Origin: Diphasiastrum complanatum
Taxonomy: Eukaryota; Streptophyta; Lycopodiopsida; Lycopodiales; Lycopodiaceae
NCBI GenBank assembly: GCA_029204225.1
Contig: CM055096.1
Location: 30,139,003 to 30,203,002, forward strand
Direction: 5' to 3'
Length of the DNA stretch: 64,000 bases
Position numbers and translations under genes: made by a program. The notes under the pieces were generated by a model that saw nothing but the letters and a program-made list of their open reading frames with translations, was not told the DNA's origin and made no database searches. This document shows, one piece after another, positions 1 to 11,339 of the stretch; the first letter of the stretch is position 1; each line of letters begins with the position of its first letter.

Positions 1-925
1 AAGATTCATTTGCTCTCTAGCTACCATCAAATTCGAATCCACCTCAATGATGAATTTGAACCCGCTTTTCGTACCTTGACCTGCCTATATGAATTTTGTG
101 TTTTACCTTTCGGTGCTACAAACGGTCCTAGTTTTTTAACTATCATGAATGGTATCTTTAACCATTTTTAGGGGTATGTGTGCTTGTTTATTTTGATGAT
201 ATTTTTTTATTGCTCTGATTTGATTTCTCATAATCGCCATTCCCTGGCTTTTTTTTAACTTTTTGTCACACACCAAGTTTTTTCTATGTGGTCCAAGTAT
301 CCTTTTGTTGTTGTTCAAGTTAAGTTCTTGGGATTTACTATTAGTAATGGTACTGTGTCCCTTGATCTTGCTAAAGTATAAGATATAGTTATTGGCCCAC
401 AACTATTGATGTTCATGTAGTTTGTACGCTTTTAGGTCTTTCCACTCACTTATGTGTACTTGTGCCCCATTTTCCCACTATTGCCGACAAACTTCATGCT
501 TTATTATTCAAAGCTAATAAAATCAACTGGTCTATAGGCCATATATGCTTTGTCAAGTCTTTTTCTTATTTGAAGACTAATCTTGCCATTGCTCCTATTC
601 TTGTTTTACATGATTTCATTAAACATTATTGTTTTAACCGATGCTAATGATGCCAGTGTAGGAGCACTTCTTTTCGAAGATTCTACTATTATTGCTTATG
701 AGTCTTGTTGATTTCATTCTTAGGAAACTCGTAATTCTACTCACAAGAAAGAGTTGTTTTCCATTATTCATGCCCTTGCAAATTGGCAACATTATCTTAA
801 GCCTAGGCCCTTCATTTTATGCATTGATCATCATCCTTTGTGATATCTTGAGACTCAAAAAAATCTTAGTGATTGCCAATTTTGTTGGATGCAATCTCTT
901 CATTGACCAAGATTATGACAGAAGA
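1..925 (+). pseudogene. Fossil Ty3/gypsy reverse transcriptase-RNase H
   Basis: Conceptual translation from base 3 onwards, with frameshifts and stops, gives a worn gypsy pol core. The RT palm appears first (a YHQIRI block near 24-45, then LPFGATNGPSF near 105-135). The expected (V/L)DDIL region near 185-200 is degraded to an LMIFF-like string. RNase H follows near 635-700 (DANDASVGALLFE, then a YES block) and continues with KKELFSIIHAL near 745-780. Order and spacing match RT-RH of Ty3/gypsy pol. No LTR or gag is visible, because the copy runs off the left edge of the window. It is too broken to encode a working enzyme. Confidence 0.75.
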
Positions 926-963
926 GAGAGAGAGAGAAATGTACATGTCAAGTATGTGGTAAC
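923..963 (-). mobile_element. LINE 3' end remnant with short (GA)n
   Basis: A (GA)n stretch at 923-938 is followed by about 25 bases that match the 3' untranslated region of the LINE at 8660-11268 (shared ATGTACATGTCAAGTATGTGG). The 45-base hairpin block seen in the longer copies is missing. The remnant is cut at 963 by the LTR that starts at 964. Confidence 0.55.
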
Positions 964-1456
964 TATAAAGTCCTGAACCAAGGATCCTATTCTAAGCATG
1001 CCAAAACAAGCAACCAAAAAGGGAACGGATGGTGGACAAACCAACCCAACCAATCCTAGATCGAATGGATCTAGCCCCCAAGCTATGGATCAATCTCATT
1101 GAGGAATGAGGATTCACTCCAGCAACATACTACTACCAGTCATGCAATCAAGCATACACTAGTGAGAGCCTAATAGGTATACTTATACCCTCCAAGGCCC
1201 ATGCACCACTAGTAGTGCACTGTGACACCTCACTGGACACCTCTGCAGCCTATCTGGGCCACGTCATCGAGTTCCTCAATGACTCACTGATAGACCCATA
1301 TAAATCCACCATCATGAGTTTAGGCCTACAACCATTGATTATGACCTTATACAAATAAGGGCCCCAATTCCCTTATAGTCACAATTAACTTACGGGTTGT
1401 TGGTCTACTGATCCCTAGCGTGGACAAACTACCTGAGACCAGTCGTGGGCATGACA
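964..1456 (-). mobile_element. LTR (3' LTR of minus-strand gypsy G1)
   Basis: About 493 bp, highly similar to the copies at 4202-4562 and 4563-5058. Read on the minus strand it begins TGTCATGCCC and ends GGACTTTATA. It lies next to a polypurine tract (AAGGGGGGGAGA, minus strand, 1457-1470), which marks it as the downstream LTR of the element whose chromodomain and integrase follow. Confidence 0.85.
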
Positions 1457-2646
1457 TTCTCCCCCCCTTATTCAAGTTCTGTCCTCAGAACTTAAAACTA
1501 GGGAAGTTCTTCCTTAAGCTCCCTTCCTGTTACTAGGAATCATCATCGTCTGTGCGACTCTTCCATCGAACCAGATGCTTAATAACTATACGATTTCTCA
1601 ATCGATTAGTTCTTGTATCCAAGATCCATCCGGGTTCAAACCAAGACACACCCGATGATTTATCCAACAAGTCCATTTGGTCTCTAGAACCAAGATGCTC
1701 TCCTTCACGTAGACTCTTCTTGAGTCGGCTTACGTGAAAAACCGGCTGCACTAGAGTTCCTTCCGGGAGGTCCAACTGGTAAGCTAAGGCTCTAATACGG
1801 TCCTCTGTATCTAGGGGACAATTTGTAATGCTTGCCGGTACACATTACACTAGAATCCTTCAGGATTCTTAAATATACCCAATCTCCCACTTGAAAGTCT
1901 CGAGGTAATCATTTCAGATTAGCAAAATGTCGGTCCCTATCCTGGGCACACTGGACATTTTCACGTGCAATCCGTAGCATTTCCTGCACATCATGTAGGA
2001 AATCCGCTACCTTCTGAAACTTGATCGTCCGAGTCTCTACTGCAATGGGTGATCTAGGTTCAAAAAAGAATTATAGAAGCATGAACAGGCTACAACCGGT
2101 AGCCAGATGCTTACTATAACTTAATCTCCATCAAGGATAACTTCCTCTCCATCAAGGATAACTTCCTCTCCGAGAAGATTGCAATAAAAGATGCAGATAT
2201 CATCTGATCTCTTTGATCACGCAGGTAATCCTTCTCTTAAATGATCAAGTATAACTAGAATTTGAACTATGATTCGTCAATCATTATTAATCAGATTCTT
2301 GTCCTACACTCAATAAGAGAACGTGATACCTAAGCATAGGCAACTCAATCAAGGTCAGATACACTTCCCAATGAGATTGCCGCCGAAAAATATGCTCAAA
2401 GCATTTTCTCCATCACCTGATTTGTTCTTTACGTCTGACCAATGGTCAGAAGAACTTTTAGCTTAGAGTCGTCTCCAGTTTAGCGAATACGGTCGACCAA
2501 AAGTGACCAGTAAACATTGGATCACGAATGTTCATAATGTCACTTGGTAATCCGTAAAGCCTAAACAGACTCTCTATAACTACTTGGTCTTTACCTGAAT
2601 AAACATAGCCGATTTGGTAAGATGATCGGTCGTACCAAAATTCCAC
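1457..2646 (-). pseudogene. Gypsy integrase and C-terminal chromo-like region, decayed (G1)
   Basis: Reading the minus strand from 2646 down to 1533, the integrase core (LPSDIMNIRDPMFTGHFW) comes first. A helical block follows (KFQKVADFLHDVQEMLR near 1950-2030). Next are an SH3-like/GPY region and a C-terminal piece at 1533-1775 with PVFHVSRLKKSL and LVRWK, which match the end of chromovirus-type gypsy integrases. Several stops and frameshifts break it. The polypurine tract at 1457-1470 closes the coding part. RT, RNase H, protease and gag were not found upstream, so this copy could only move with help from other elements. Confidence 0.75.
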
Positions 2647-4186
2647 TATCTTGTTTATTCATCCGGGGTATTCTTACCATGAACACAATCCTCTCCTATG
2701 CATTAGGTATATCCTAGAGTCTGAGTTATGATTCACCAATCCCAACTCTCCAGATGCTCAAGACCATACCATATCATAAGAGTACATAACAATTCTTAGA
2801 AGACACATGAGTTGTTCCAAAAAGTCCTTTCCATCAAGAAAGTTTCAGACTTTTCCAACTCACTTACGGTGCCCATAAAAGGATTGTAATCCAAAAAACG
2901 CCCTTACTATAGCCATGGCACAAAGTGTCATTCCAAAGTTAGGGTCCAATCTAGAATACGACTAGAATTTACTCTTAAGTTCTAATCTAGAATGACTTAA
3001 GATTCACCAGAACTTCAATTACGTGAAGCTCTAACTTTTGGCTATCATCAACTATCCAACTCTACTTGAGTCTTCCGGGATAGTATGTCATCTTTTCCAA
3101 TTGGGAAAAGATGAGGCCAAAAGTTCTCGTGTATTCTATGCACATAAACCTTTAAACGAATCTAAAGGTTGCGACTTATAAGCAATACATTTTAACATTT
3201 ATATCCATAAGTAGGATCATATTGTTAATTCAAACAACTATCTCAGAAGTAACGCTTCTGACTCAGTTAGCTGTATCGGATTTAGAAAATATTTGAATGT
3301 ATAGGTGTGGATCCAAGACACCACATTCAATTTGATTCTAATTCCACCTAGGTCAATAACAACTCTCATTGAGAAATTACTATTGCCTAGTGAGATATTG
3401 TCTTGCACAATTCTCATCAATATGCCTATGTTTTAACGACTAGTTTGTGCATGCAAATAAACTTAGTCCATGGAATCCCTTGTAGATCCACAAGATTAAA
3501 AAGTTTGTGCAAAAGGTTTATGATCACACAAAGATTCACTACATAGCATATTTCTACAGATATCACCTGATCTGTACACAATATTTTCTTAACCAAGAAT
3601 CTTGTAACTTAATAATCCTCTAAGAGAGAATATTTCTCAAAGAGTGCTATTCCACAACCAAAATCTCAACCGGAGATTACCTCAAAAGAATATATTGTTA
3701 GCGCGAATTTCCTTCCTTGCATCAACCCACGGATCTTAGTCCTCACTAAGATCAAGTTGATTACGTCCAGCAAGGAACAGGTTTCAACAAACCCCCTCTT
3801 GCAACGAAATTCCCTAGTTCTGACACAAATCAATCAGACTTGTAATCAGCCACTCTTCTACCACGAGTGTTTTCTAATTTCCTTATCTTACATCTTCAAA
3901 CCAGATATCATCTATAATCCTTAAAGGATTTCTGAAATATCTAAATCCACTTCCTAAACACACATTTGAAGTGCTTAAAAACCGAATCGATTCTATACCT
4001 GGTAGTGCACATACCACACAATCGATTGCACTTAAAAAACGTGACTCTTGGGAAGAGGTATTCGAATTTGCTTACTCCACCAATCTTCTCAAAAATGTTG
4101 ATATTCCGTATCACACAACGGAAAGATCCCTACACAATTCGAGATTTCTTCTTGAGCACAAATCAATGGCAAAACTTGCTTAGAAA
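2647..4186 (-). other. Internal non-coding part of gypsy G1
   Basis: About 1.5 kb lies between the integrase relic and the primer binding site. It is AT-rich and I could not match any frame to gag, protease or RT. Short ORFs at 3238-3420 (-) and 3966-4214 (+) look random. It may be a replaced or extensively mutated gag-pol region, as in non-autonomous LTR elements. Confidence 0.4.
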
Positions 4187-4200
4187 TGGCTCTGATACCA
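4187..4200 (-). promoter_or_regulatory. Primer binding site of gypsy G1 (initiator tRNA-Met type)
   Basis: The minus strand reads TGGTATCAGAGCCA immediately downstream of the LTR that starts at 4201/4202. This is the usual plant LTR-retrotransposon site complementary to the 3' end of initiator methionine tRNA. It fixes the element orientation as minus. Confidence 0.9.
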
Positions 4201-4201
4201 T

Positions 4202-4562
4202 TATAAAGTCCTAAACCAAGGATCCTATTCTAAGCATGCCAAAACAAGCAACCAAAAAGGGAACGGATGGTGGACAAACCAACCCAACCAATCCTAGATC
4301 AAAAGGATCTAGCCCCCAAGCTATGGATCAATCTCATTGAGGAATGAGGATTCACTCCAGTAGCATACTGCTACCAGTCATGCAATCAAGCATACACTAG
4401 TGAGAGCCCAATAGGTATACTTATACCCTCCAAGGCCCATGCACCACTAGTACTGCACTGTGACACCTCACTGGACACCTCTGCAGCCTATCTGGGCCAC
4501 GTCATCGAGTTCCTCAATGACTCACTAATAGACCCATATAAATCCACCATCATGAGTTTAGG
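4202..4562 (-). mobile_element. 5' LTR of gypsy G1, interrupted by a nested LTR
   Basis: Near-identical to bases 965-1325 of the LTR at 964-1456. It is cut at 4562 by another LTR of the same family. Only about seven bases (CCTACAA, 5064-5070) of the expected remainder are visible on the other side before LINE sequence begins, so the rest has been deleted. Confidence 0.8.
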
Positions 4563-5058
4563 TATAAAGTCCTCAATCCAAGGATCCTATTCTAAGCATG
4601 CCAATCACAGGCAGCACAAGAGAACCTGATGGTGGACAAACCAACCCAACCAAACCTAGATCGAACGGATCTAGCCCCCAAGCTATGGATCAATTAGAGT
4701 CATGGAAAGAGGAATCACACTAGCAGCATGTAGCTACCAATCACAAAATCAAGCATACACTAGTGAGAGCCCAGCAGGTATACTTATACCCTCCAAGGCC
4801 CATGCACCACTAGTAGTGCACTGTGACACCTCACTGGACACCTCTGCAGCCTATCTGGGCCACGTCATCCAATTCCCTAATGACTCACTGATAGACCCAT
4901 ACCAACTCCACCACCATGTGTTTAGGCCTACAACCATTAATTATGACCATGTACACATAAGGGCCCCAATTCCCTTATAGTCACAATTAACTTACGAGTT
5001 GTTGGTCTACCAGTCCCTAGCGTGGACACGCTACCCGAGACCAGTCATGGGCATGACA
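4563..5058 (-). mobile_element. Nested solo LTR of the G1 family
   Basis: A complete 496-bp LTR (minus strand TGTCATG... to ...GGACTTTATA) sits inside the G1 5' LTR. Flanks are TTAGG on the left (4558-4562) and CTAGG on the right (5059-5063), a 4/5 match to a 5-bp target duplication. No internal region is attached, so it is a solo LTR. Confidence 0.8.
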
Positions 5059-5070
5059 CTAGGCCTACAA

Positions 5071-5650
5071 GACCAGTACACCATGTCTTTGCTGCGTATA
5101 AAGCTGTGGGGGTGACAATGGTATCAAAAGTCTAGACTTACTCCGAGCATCTCGAATGGACTTCCGGAAGCAAAACTGCTCTAGCTGAACAAGGGATGCA
5201 TGTCCCTTCCCAAGTTGAGTGGTGGTTGTCTGTCGGATGCTAAATGTAGGACCAGAGAAAAGTATCCCTAGGTACGTGTCTGAAGAGACTACCTCTAGGA
5301 TATGTCCATTGAGAGTGAGCTCCTGACGCTGAATGAAAGCTCTAGAAGTGCTAAAGACCATAACCTTGGTCTTCGCAATGTTCACCCCCAAACCCCATCG
5401 GGTACAAAAGCCCTGTAAGCAATCCAACTGCTACTATAACCCCTCTCTAGTCGGGGAGACTAGTACCACATCATTGGCATAAAGAAGAATGGCAATCTAA
5501 ATATCGCCAAGTCTGCAACTAGAACCGCCGCATCATCAATATATAATCCAAAAAGAATCAGTGAAAGAGAACAACCTTGCTTCACCCCAACGGTGCTCCA
5601 AATGTGCTTAGAAATACCATTGCCATGTCAGAAACAACCCAAGACTCTCT
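5071..5650 (-). pseudogene. LINE reverse transcriptase fragment (copy a)
   Basis: A minus-strand ORF (5065-5427) contains CTRWGLGVNIAKTKVMVF and SDTYLGILFSGPTFS, the segment after the RT catalytic motif in the two neighbouring LINEs. Continuing in the same orientation, 5430-5640 matches the YADD and QGCSL-type region of the LINE at 9507-10931 with frameshifts. The 5'-side end stops at about 5650, exactly where a (GA)n tract begins. The 3'-side end is cut at 5070 by LTR sequence. Confidence 0.8.
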
Positions 5651-5686
5651 GAGAGAGAGAGAGAGAGAGAAAGAAAGAAAGAAAGA
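5651..5686. repeat. (GA)n/(AAAG)n tract at the junction of LINE copies a and b
   Basis: About 20 bases of GA followed by (AAAG)4. It abuts the truncated 5' side of LINE copy a on the left and the 3' end of LINE copy b (TTTTATTAATGTCC on the plus strand) on the right. Confidence 0.95.
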
Positions 5687-5847
5687 TTTTATTAATGTCC
5701 TTGAATACCCTAAGGTACATAGGACTAAGAAAAGGTACATGTCAAGTGTGCACATAGGAGCTTGAAGCTCAATCATCTATAAAACTAAATAACTGCAAAT
5801 ACAATGCATAAAGACAGCTGGCCCAGTCAGGATCCAATAGCCTGGAA

Positions 5848-6792
5848 TCATATATCACGATGCCCATCAGCATGAAAGAAATGGTGGATGGTATGCTGTG
5901 AAGGTGTGATTAGATGTGCCCTGGACCTCTGTCGCCGGATAGGCCATTGGTGTCGTCTCTGCTGCCGTGGCGCTCTGGGCTGTGATCTAATAACTGACTG
6001 TCTCTCTGGCCGTCGACATGGTCTCTGATGCCGGTGTACGAAGGAGTCGGGAATCTCGGCCTCTCCATCTGAGTCACTGCCTATGGGTACCTCAGATCTC
6101 TGTCTCCGACGGGATATGCACTCATCAATGCTCAGCTGTGTGAGGGAATGTGTACCATCTAGTCTCCTCCTCCTCAGGTCTGACATCTCTCGGATCATTA
6201 GTGCGACATATCTAGGGTCCTCATAAGATATCAAGGTAGAAAGTGTAACTGGGTGCTCTCTGAACAAGCAGTAGTACCGCCCCCGTATCTGATAGTAGGC
6301 TGGACATCTGAAGAGGAAATGTGACTCGTCCTCAGTCTCATGCATAACACACATGCTACAGAGCCGGTCCTCTTGTGGGGTGCCACTGTATTTGCCAGTC
6401 TCAATAGCCAGCTGATGTGAAGAAACCCGAAACTGACCCATCGCTATCCACAGACTATGTGATATACTCCTCAGCAAGTAACCAGATACTATGGGGCAGC
6501 CAGCCGGATCAAGAGATAGAAAGTGTGTACGATAAAACTCGCTCTTGGTCCCCAATGGACCCTGCCAAGTGGTATGAAGATATGATCTGTAAAGGAGGCC
6601 TCTAATGTACTGGTGGGTGCCCGCAGGTAGATCACTAATCTGGATACCCAATGTGGAGAGGAGACGGCAAGCCTGGGAGTACCATGAGAAAAGGTGTCCC
6701 TCTGAGTGTAGGCGCCGGGATGAAGATAAAGCTGCAACTACATAATGTGTACCCCCGTCCTGAAGATCCTCTAACCTCTGTATGAATGTCAC
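5848..6792 (-). pseudogene. LINE ORF2 C-terminal region: RT thumb, zinc finger, basic tail (copy b)
   Basis: A 314-codon open stretch. Its first half is the RT thumb/connection region shared with the LINE at 9507-10931. A C-x2-C...H...C zinc finger lies at about residues 145-163 (CSMCVMHETEDESHFLFRC) followed by YYQIRGRYYCLF, as in the zf-RVT region of plant LINE ORF2 proteins. The last 100 residues are Arg- and Gln-rich. It overlaps the upstream frame by four bases (ATGA at 6789-6792), which I read as a frameshift within one ancient ORF2 and not as two genes. Confidence 0.8.
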
Positions 6793-7773
6793 AATATGGA
6801 ATAAGGCCTCAATCTGAATGGGGGGACCACGAACTCCGCCAAGATAATCTGGTGTGGTACTGAGGGCTTAGCCCGTATCATCCGGGAGAGCAAACGAATC
6901 TGGAGCCGGGAGATATATGTCCAATCAGTAGCTGTCAGACCAGTACTCCATGTCTCGGAAGCATACATAGCTGAGGGGACAACCATAGTGTCAAAGAGCC
7001 AACACTTACTAGTCGCATCTCTGATGTGTGAGCTGAAACATAGTCTCTCCAAATCTACCAGTGAGGCATAGCCCTTCCGTACCCGGGAAATAGCTGCGTG
7101 TCTCATGCTGAACGTAGGCCCCGAGAATAGTACTCCTAGATATGTATAGGAATCAAGAACCTCTAGGGGATGACCATCCCATAGAAGCTCCTGCCGCATC
7201 ATGAAAGACCTAGAGGTGTTGAACACCATAACCTTAGTCTTGGCCACATTCACTGACAAACCCCACCGTGTGCAGAAAGAAAGAAGAGCATCTAAGTGTC
7301 GCTGCAAACCCTCTCTCGTCCGTGAAAGCAAAACCACATCATCAGCATAAAGGAGAATAGCAATAATGAGGTCGCCCAATGTACAACCCTCCCCTCCATC
7401 ACTCTGTATAACATGCTCTAGCTCGTCAATGTAAAGACCAAAAAGTGTAGGAGAGAGTGGACATCCCTGTTTGACACCAATAGTACTGACCACCTCTGGT
7501 GAAATAACTCCTGATAGTCGGACCCTGCCAATAACTCGCCTGTACAATGCTACTACCGCCTATATAGTATCCTCCTGAAAGCCCCGATCATGAAGTCTCT
7601 GTATCAATAGATGCCTAGGCACAGAATCAAATGCCTTGCGGAAATCCACAAAGCAGCAGTATACACGCTCCCTCTTGGCCTTAGCCTCCTCAATGATGGA
7701 CCTCAAAGTAAAGATATGATCCGATGTAGTATATCATGGTCTGAAACCCGCCTGTCCAATGGCATGGAGTGAT
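6789..7773 (-). pseudogene. LINE reverse transcriptase palm (copy b)
   Basis: The open part (6789-7547) carries IGVKQGCPLSPTLFGLYIDE and the catalytic YADDVVLLS, then WGLSVNVAKTKVMVF, all standard non-LTR RT blocks. Upstream on the same strand, 7548-7773 encodes CCFVDFRKAFDSVPR, containing another catalytic Asp, but a stop near 7562 separates the two. The RT core is thus complete in content but interrupted. Confidence 0.85.
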
Positions 7774-8595
7774 CTAGCATCCATCTCTGTACTGATCTCT
7801 GACTGTAGGATAGAACCATATACTTTGGCGAAGAGGTGACTGATCAATAATGGTGCGGTAGTTGTCAGCTTTCATGGGGTCCCCGCCTTTGTGGATAGGG
7901 TGAATGAGGTTTGTGGACCATGGAGAGGGAAAATCAGAGGTGACAGCTCGGTTGAATAGGATGGAGAGAAAGGGTGAGAGGATGTCGGGAGCATACTTTA
8001 GAAGTTCAGCCTCTAGCTCATCAATGTCTTTGGCTTTATGGGAATGGAGTCGTGTGATGGCCTTTTCTATAAGTTCGTTAGTGAATATGGCAGAAGTATC
8101 CGTGAGACAGGAGGTGGGAAGAGGAGGGGTATCTGGGATGGTGTACAATGATGTGGCATATGCAACCCAAGTGCTGAGGTCTGTGATCCGTGGTGGGGGT
8201 GACCGTGGAAGGAACCTTTTCCAGAATGAACCTGAGGAAGAACTAAAGAGGAGATCCATCAGTTTCTTACCCTGACCAATCTCGTATGCGATTTTCTTTT
8301 TTTTGGTGGTTCTGCGGTAGACACGAGATATGGTTTTGGTCATATGAGGAAGATGGGAGCAAGCATATATGAGGTTCTGATGTAGCTGGATGCATTCCTG
8401 ATCATACCAGGGGTTATAGCGTCTATGACGTTGCTGGTCTTTGGGCCGTGGGGATGGAAAGGCAATGGAAGCTGCAGTATGGATGGTCTGGACAAGAAAG
8501 AGGGACTGCTCCTCTGAAGTATGCTCATGTGGGAAACAGGTAAGGAGATTGGAGAGGGCTTCTCTGTATAGTGGTGTGTGATGTGAAGTGTAGCG

Positions 8596-8597
<2 letters not shown>
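7774..8597 (-). pseudogene. LINE endonuclease-RT linker and RT N-terminus (copy b)
   Basis: Minus-strand frames at 8597-8340 and 8343-7774 encode HPHGPKTSNVIDAITP, then a Lys/Arg-rich stretch (RRTTKKKK), then the RT start (SPWSTNLIHPIHKGGDPMKADNYRT has the usual RT block 1 order). The overlap of the two frames marks a frameshift. The apparent Leu/Ser repeat at the start of the upstream ORF is only translation of the flanking (GA)n. Confidence 0.75.

Positions 8598-8656
<59 letters not shown>
8598..8656. repeat. (GA)n microsatellite between LINE copies b and c
   Basis: About 59 bases of uninterrupted GA. The left side joins the truncated 5' end of LINE copy b and the right side joins the 3' end of LINE copy c (AAAGAAAGCTTTATTAATG on the plus strand). 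Confidence 0.97.
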
Positions 8657-8660
<4 letters not shown>

Positions 8661-9174
8661 AAGCTTTATTAATGTCTTTTCCATGCCAAAAGGCATATAA
8701 GACTAGTAAATGTACATGTCAAGTATGTGGTAACCGTAGGAGCGTATGAAACGTCCCCAAGACTATAACAGAAATACAGATCTAACTGCTATGATCTGAA
8801 ACTGAAAAGGATGCGATGATATATGAAACATGTGGGAGCATATATATTGCTAACTGTCATGAATACGATATGACACTATCATCCAACCCTATCTTGTTGA
8901 TGCTATAAAAGGATGTAATACGGGATGCAGCATGAAGGACTGCTGGTGGTCGATGATGTCGTCTAGGAAGTTGAGGTCTCCTCATGATAAGTCGGGTAGC
9001 TTGTGCAGCAACATGAGTATGAGTGGAACACTGTCTCTGATCTCGGTGGGCATGTAAGTCTCCATCATCCTCATCCTCATCAGATACTAAGTCTCGTCCT
9101 CTTCTCCTGGAGAAGAAAGAAGTGATCTGCGGCTGAGAAATATGACTCCGCTGGGCTGTCTGACATAGGCTCTG

Positions 9175-9500
9175 TCATAGAATAAACATCTCTCGTATCA
9201 TGAGAGCGACACATCGAGAGTCCTCATAGGCTAGGAGGGATCGTAGGGTGACAGGCGAATCACGAAACAGACAGTGATATCTCCCTCTGATCTCGTAATA
9301 CACCGGGCATCTAAAGATAAAGTGCTCCTCTGACTCCACCTCATCCAGGGAACAAAACTGACAAATCCGCTCCTCTCTCGGGGTACCCTGGAATCTCCCA
9401 GTCTCAATAGCCAACTAATGTGATGATACGCGGAGCTGTCCCAATGTAAATCTGAGGCTGTGTGACAATCCCGAGTCCAAATAGTGTGGCAAAACTGGGA
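9175..9500 (-). pseudogene. LINE ORF2 zinc-finger region (copy c)
   Basis: The 79-codon stretch at 9175-9414 has CQFCSLDEVESEEHFIFRC, the same C-x2-C...H...C finger as copy b, followed by YYEIRGRYHCLF. It is separated from the RT frame by stops between 9415 and 9506. The basic C-terminal extension of copy b is only weakly visible downstream. Confidence 0.75.
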
Positions 9501-9506
9501 ACCCTA

Positions 9507-10931
9507 CTATGTCAAGCTCAATGAAGTGAGTCTAGTAATAGGCAGGTTTAACCCCCAGCTGTCGCCTCCAAGTACGGTCGAGGTATGCTCTATATAAGAA
9601 GCGCCTGATATACTGGTGGGTGCCTGAGGGGAGCTTTGTGATGGATATGCCAAATGAATCAAGGAGGAAATGGGATGCCTGTGAGAACCACGACAGTCGG
9701 TAGCCCTGTCATGAAGGAAGTGTGAGGAGGCAAGTGAGGCCCGTGTATACCTCGTGTCTGCATCTGGTAGATCCTGAACTCTCTGAATATATGCGATGAG
9801 CTGGAAAGTTGCAGCTATCTGAATGGGTGGAACGGCAAAATCTGCAAGAAGAATCTCGTGTGGAACCGAGGACTTCGCCCGAATCATACGAGCTAGCATG
9901 GTGGTCTGTAATCGTGAAATGCTGGCCCAATGTGATGATGGAAGACCTGTACACCATGTCTCTGCTGCATACAAGGCTGTGGGAGTGACAATAGTGTCAA
10001 AAAGTCGGCACTTACTGCGAGCATCTCTGATGGACTTCCTGAAGCAGAACCGCTCAAGCTGAACAAGGGAGGAATGCCCCTTCCCAAGTCGAGTGGTGGC
10101 TGCTTGTTGCACTCCCAATCCCCATCTGGTACAGAAACCCTGTAAACAATCTAGCTGCCTCTGTAAACCCTCTCTGGTCGTGGATACTAGTACCACATCA
10201 TCCGCATACAAGAGAATAGCAATCAAGATGGTGCCAAGTCTACAGCCAGCTCCCCCACACTGTGAGATGGCTCGCTCTAACTCATCAATGTACAATCCAA
10301 AAAGAGCCGGCAAAAGAGAGCATCTCTGTTTCACCCCAATGGTGCTCCAAATGTGATCAGAGATACCACTACCATGTCGGAAGCATCCCAAGACCTTCTC
10401 ATAAAGAGCCATCACTGCCAGAACAATATCCGTGGAGAAACCAAGATCCCGAAGTCTCTGAATGAGTAGGGAGCGTGGTACAAAATCAAAGGCTTTCCTG
10501 AAGTCCACAAAACAACAGTAAACCCTTTCTTTCCTGTGCTTAGCTTCCTCAATCAAAGCTCTAAGTGTGAAAATATGGTCAGTGGTAGAGTAATGAGCCC
10601 AGAAACCTGCCTGTCCCAATGCATGTAATCTCCTCAATTCCGCCTCTGAGCTTACTGCAGACTGGAGTATGGTACCATAAAGCTTAGTGAGGACATGTCC
10701 GATCATGATAGTGCGGTAGTTACCAGGAATCATGGGATCACCATTTTTATGGATAGGATGGATGATGTTGGTGCACCAGGATGAAGGGAAGCCAGAGACA
10801 ACGGCGGAATTGAGGAGAGTGGCTAGTGTGGGAGCAAGGAGGTCGGTAGCATGGATTAGGAGTTCAGACTCAAGGTCTTCAATGTCTCTTGCTTTATGGG
10901 ATTTCATTTTCTTGATGGCCGCAAGTACCAT
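9507..10931 (-). pseudogene. LINE ORF2 reverse transcriptase (copy c), longest open stretch
   Basis: 474 codons, the longest LINE frame in the window. RT blocks in order: HPIHKNGDPMIPGNYRTIMI (about residues 62-81), FVDFRKAFDFVP (first catalytic Asp, about 137-148), IGVKQRCSLLPALFGLYIDE, and YADDVVLVS (catalytic YADD, about 235-243). A short deletion follows near WGLGVQQAATT when compared with copies a and b, which read WGLGVNIAKTKVMVF there. The C-terminus runs out of frame. The RT could in principle fold but the full ORF2 is not intact. Confidence 0.85.
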
Positions 10932-11268
10932 GTCAGCGGTGAAGAAGGTGAACTCAGAGGGACGAGGGGAGATAGAGATAGGTGCGTCAGTAGGTATGGT
11001 ATATAGACTGGTAGCGTAGTCGGTCCATATGCGAAGGTCTTCCAGGAGAGGTGGTGGAGTACGAGGGATAAACTCACGCCAAAAGGCGCCTGAAGAAGAA
11101 CTGAAGAGAAGGTCAACGAGGCGTTTTCCTTCAGAGTCATCATAAGCACGCTTTTTCCGACGGAGTGTGCGATGGTAAGAACGTCGAGCAGAGCGAAGGA
11201 GGTGAGGTTCATGACTGCGTGCATGGGTGACAAGATGATGAAGAGAGCGACACTCGGTATCATACTGT
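10904..11268 (-). pseudogene. LINE endonuclease-RT linker (copy c)
   Basis: Minus-strand sequence encodes a Tyr-Asp-Thr-Glu-Cys start, a basic segment and LFSSSSGAFWREF, aligned by eye with the linker of copy b. The apurinic-type endonuclease domain expected upstream is missing, so the insertion is 5'-truncated. Confidence 0.65.
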
Positions 11269-11339
11269 TACAGCTTTTACTCCCTATCCCGGTTGTTTAT
11301 TGTTTTTACTTATAGATGTACTTCTTGTAAATACAAAAA

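Larger units (their letters stand above)
5687..8597 (-). mobile_element. 5'-truncated LINE (non-LTR retrotransposon), copy b
   Basis: About 2.9 kb on the minus strand with, in order, the end of the endonuclease-RT linker (8340-8597), RT fingers and palm (8343 down to 6789), thumb and C-terminal zinc-finger region (6792 down to 5848), then a 3' untranslated region ending in a hairpin and AATAAA-like sequence at 5687-5740. No poly(A) is present; instead the 3' end enters (TC)n on the coding strand. The 5' end also abuts (GA)n at 8598. Frames are broken by a stop in the RT (near 7562) and by frameshifts, so the copy is inactive. Confidence 0.85.
8657..11268 (-). mobile_element. 5'-truncated LINE, copy c
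   Basis: About 2.6 kb, same family and orientation as copy b. Minus-strand order is linker (11263-10904), RT (10931-9507), zinc-finger region (9414-9175), then a 3' untranslated region with the conserved hairpin (8660-8700) entering (TC)n. The 5' end at about 11268 does not abut GA; the flank there (11269-11340) is unassigned and the gypsy copy follows. Confidence 0.85.

Noticed and set aside
8600-8696. Leu/Ser repeat N-terminus of the ORF at 8340-8696
   Set aside because: It is a translation of the (GA)n tract; the same happens at 5582, 23823, 24625, 25475 and 57536. Not a signal peptide.
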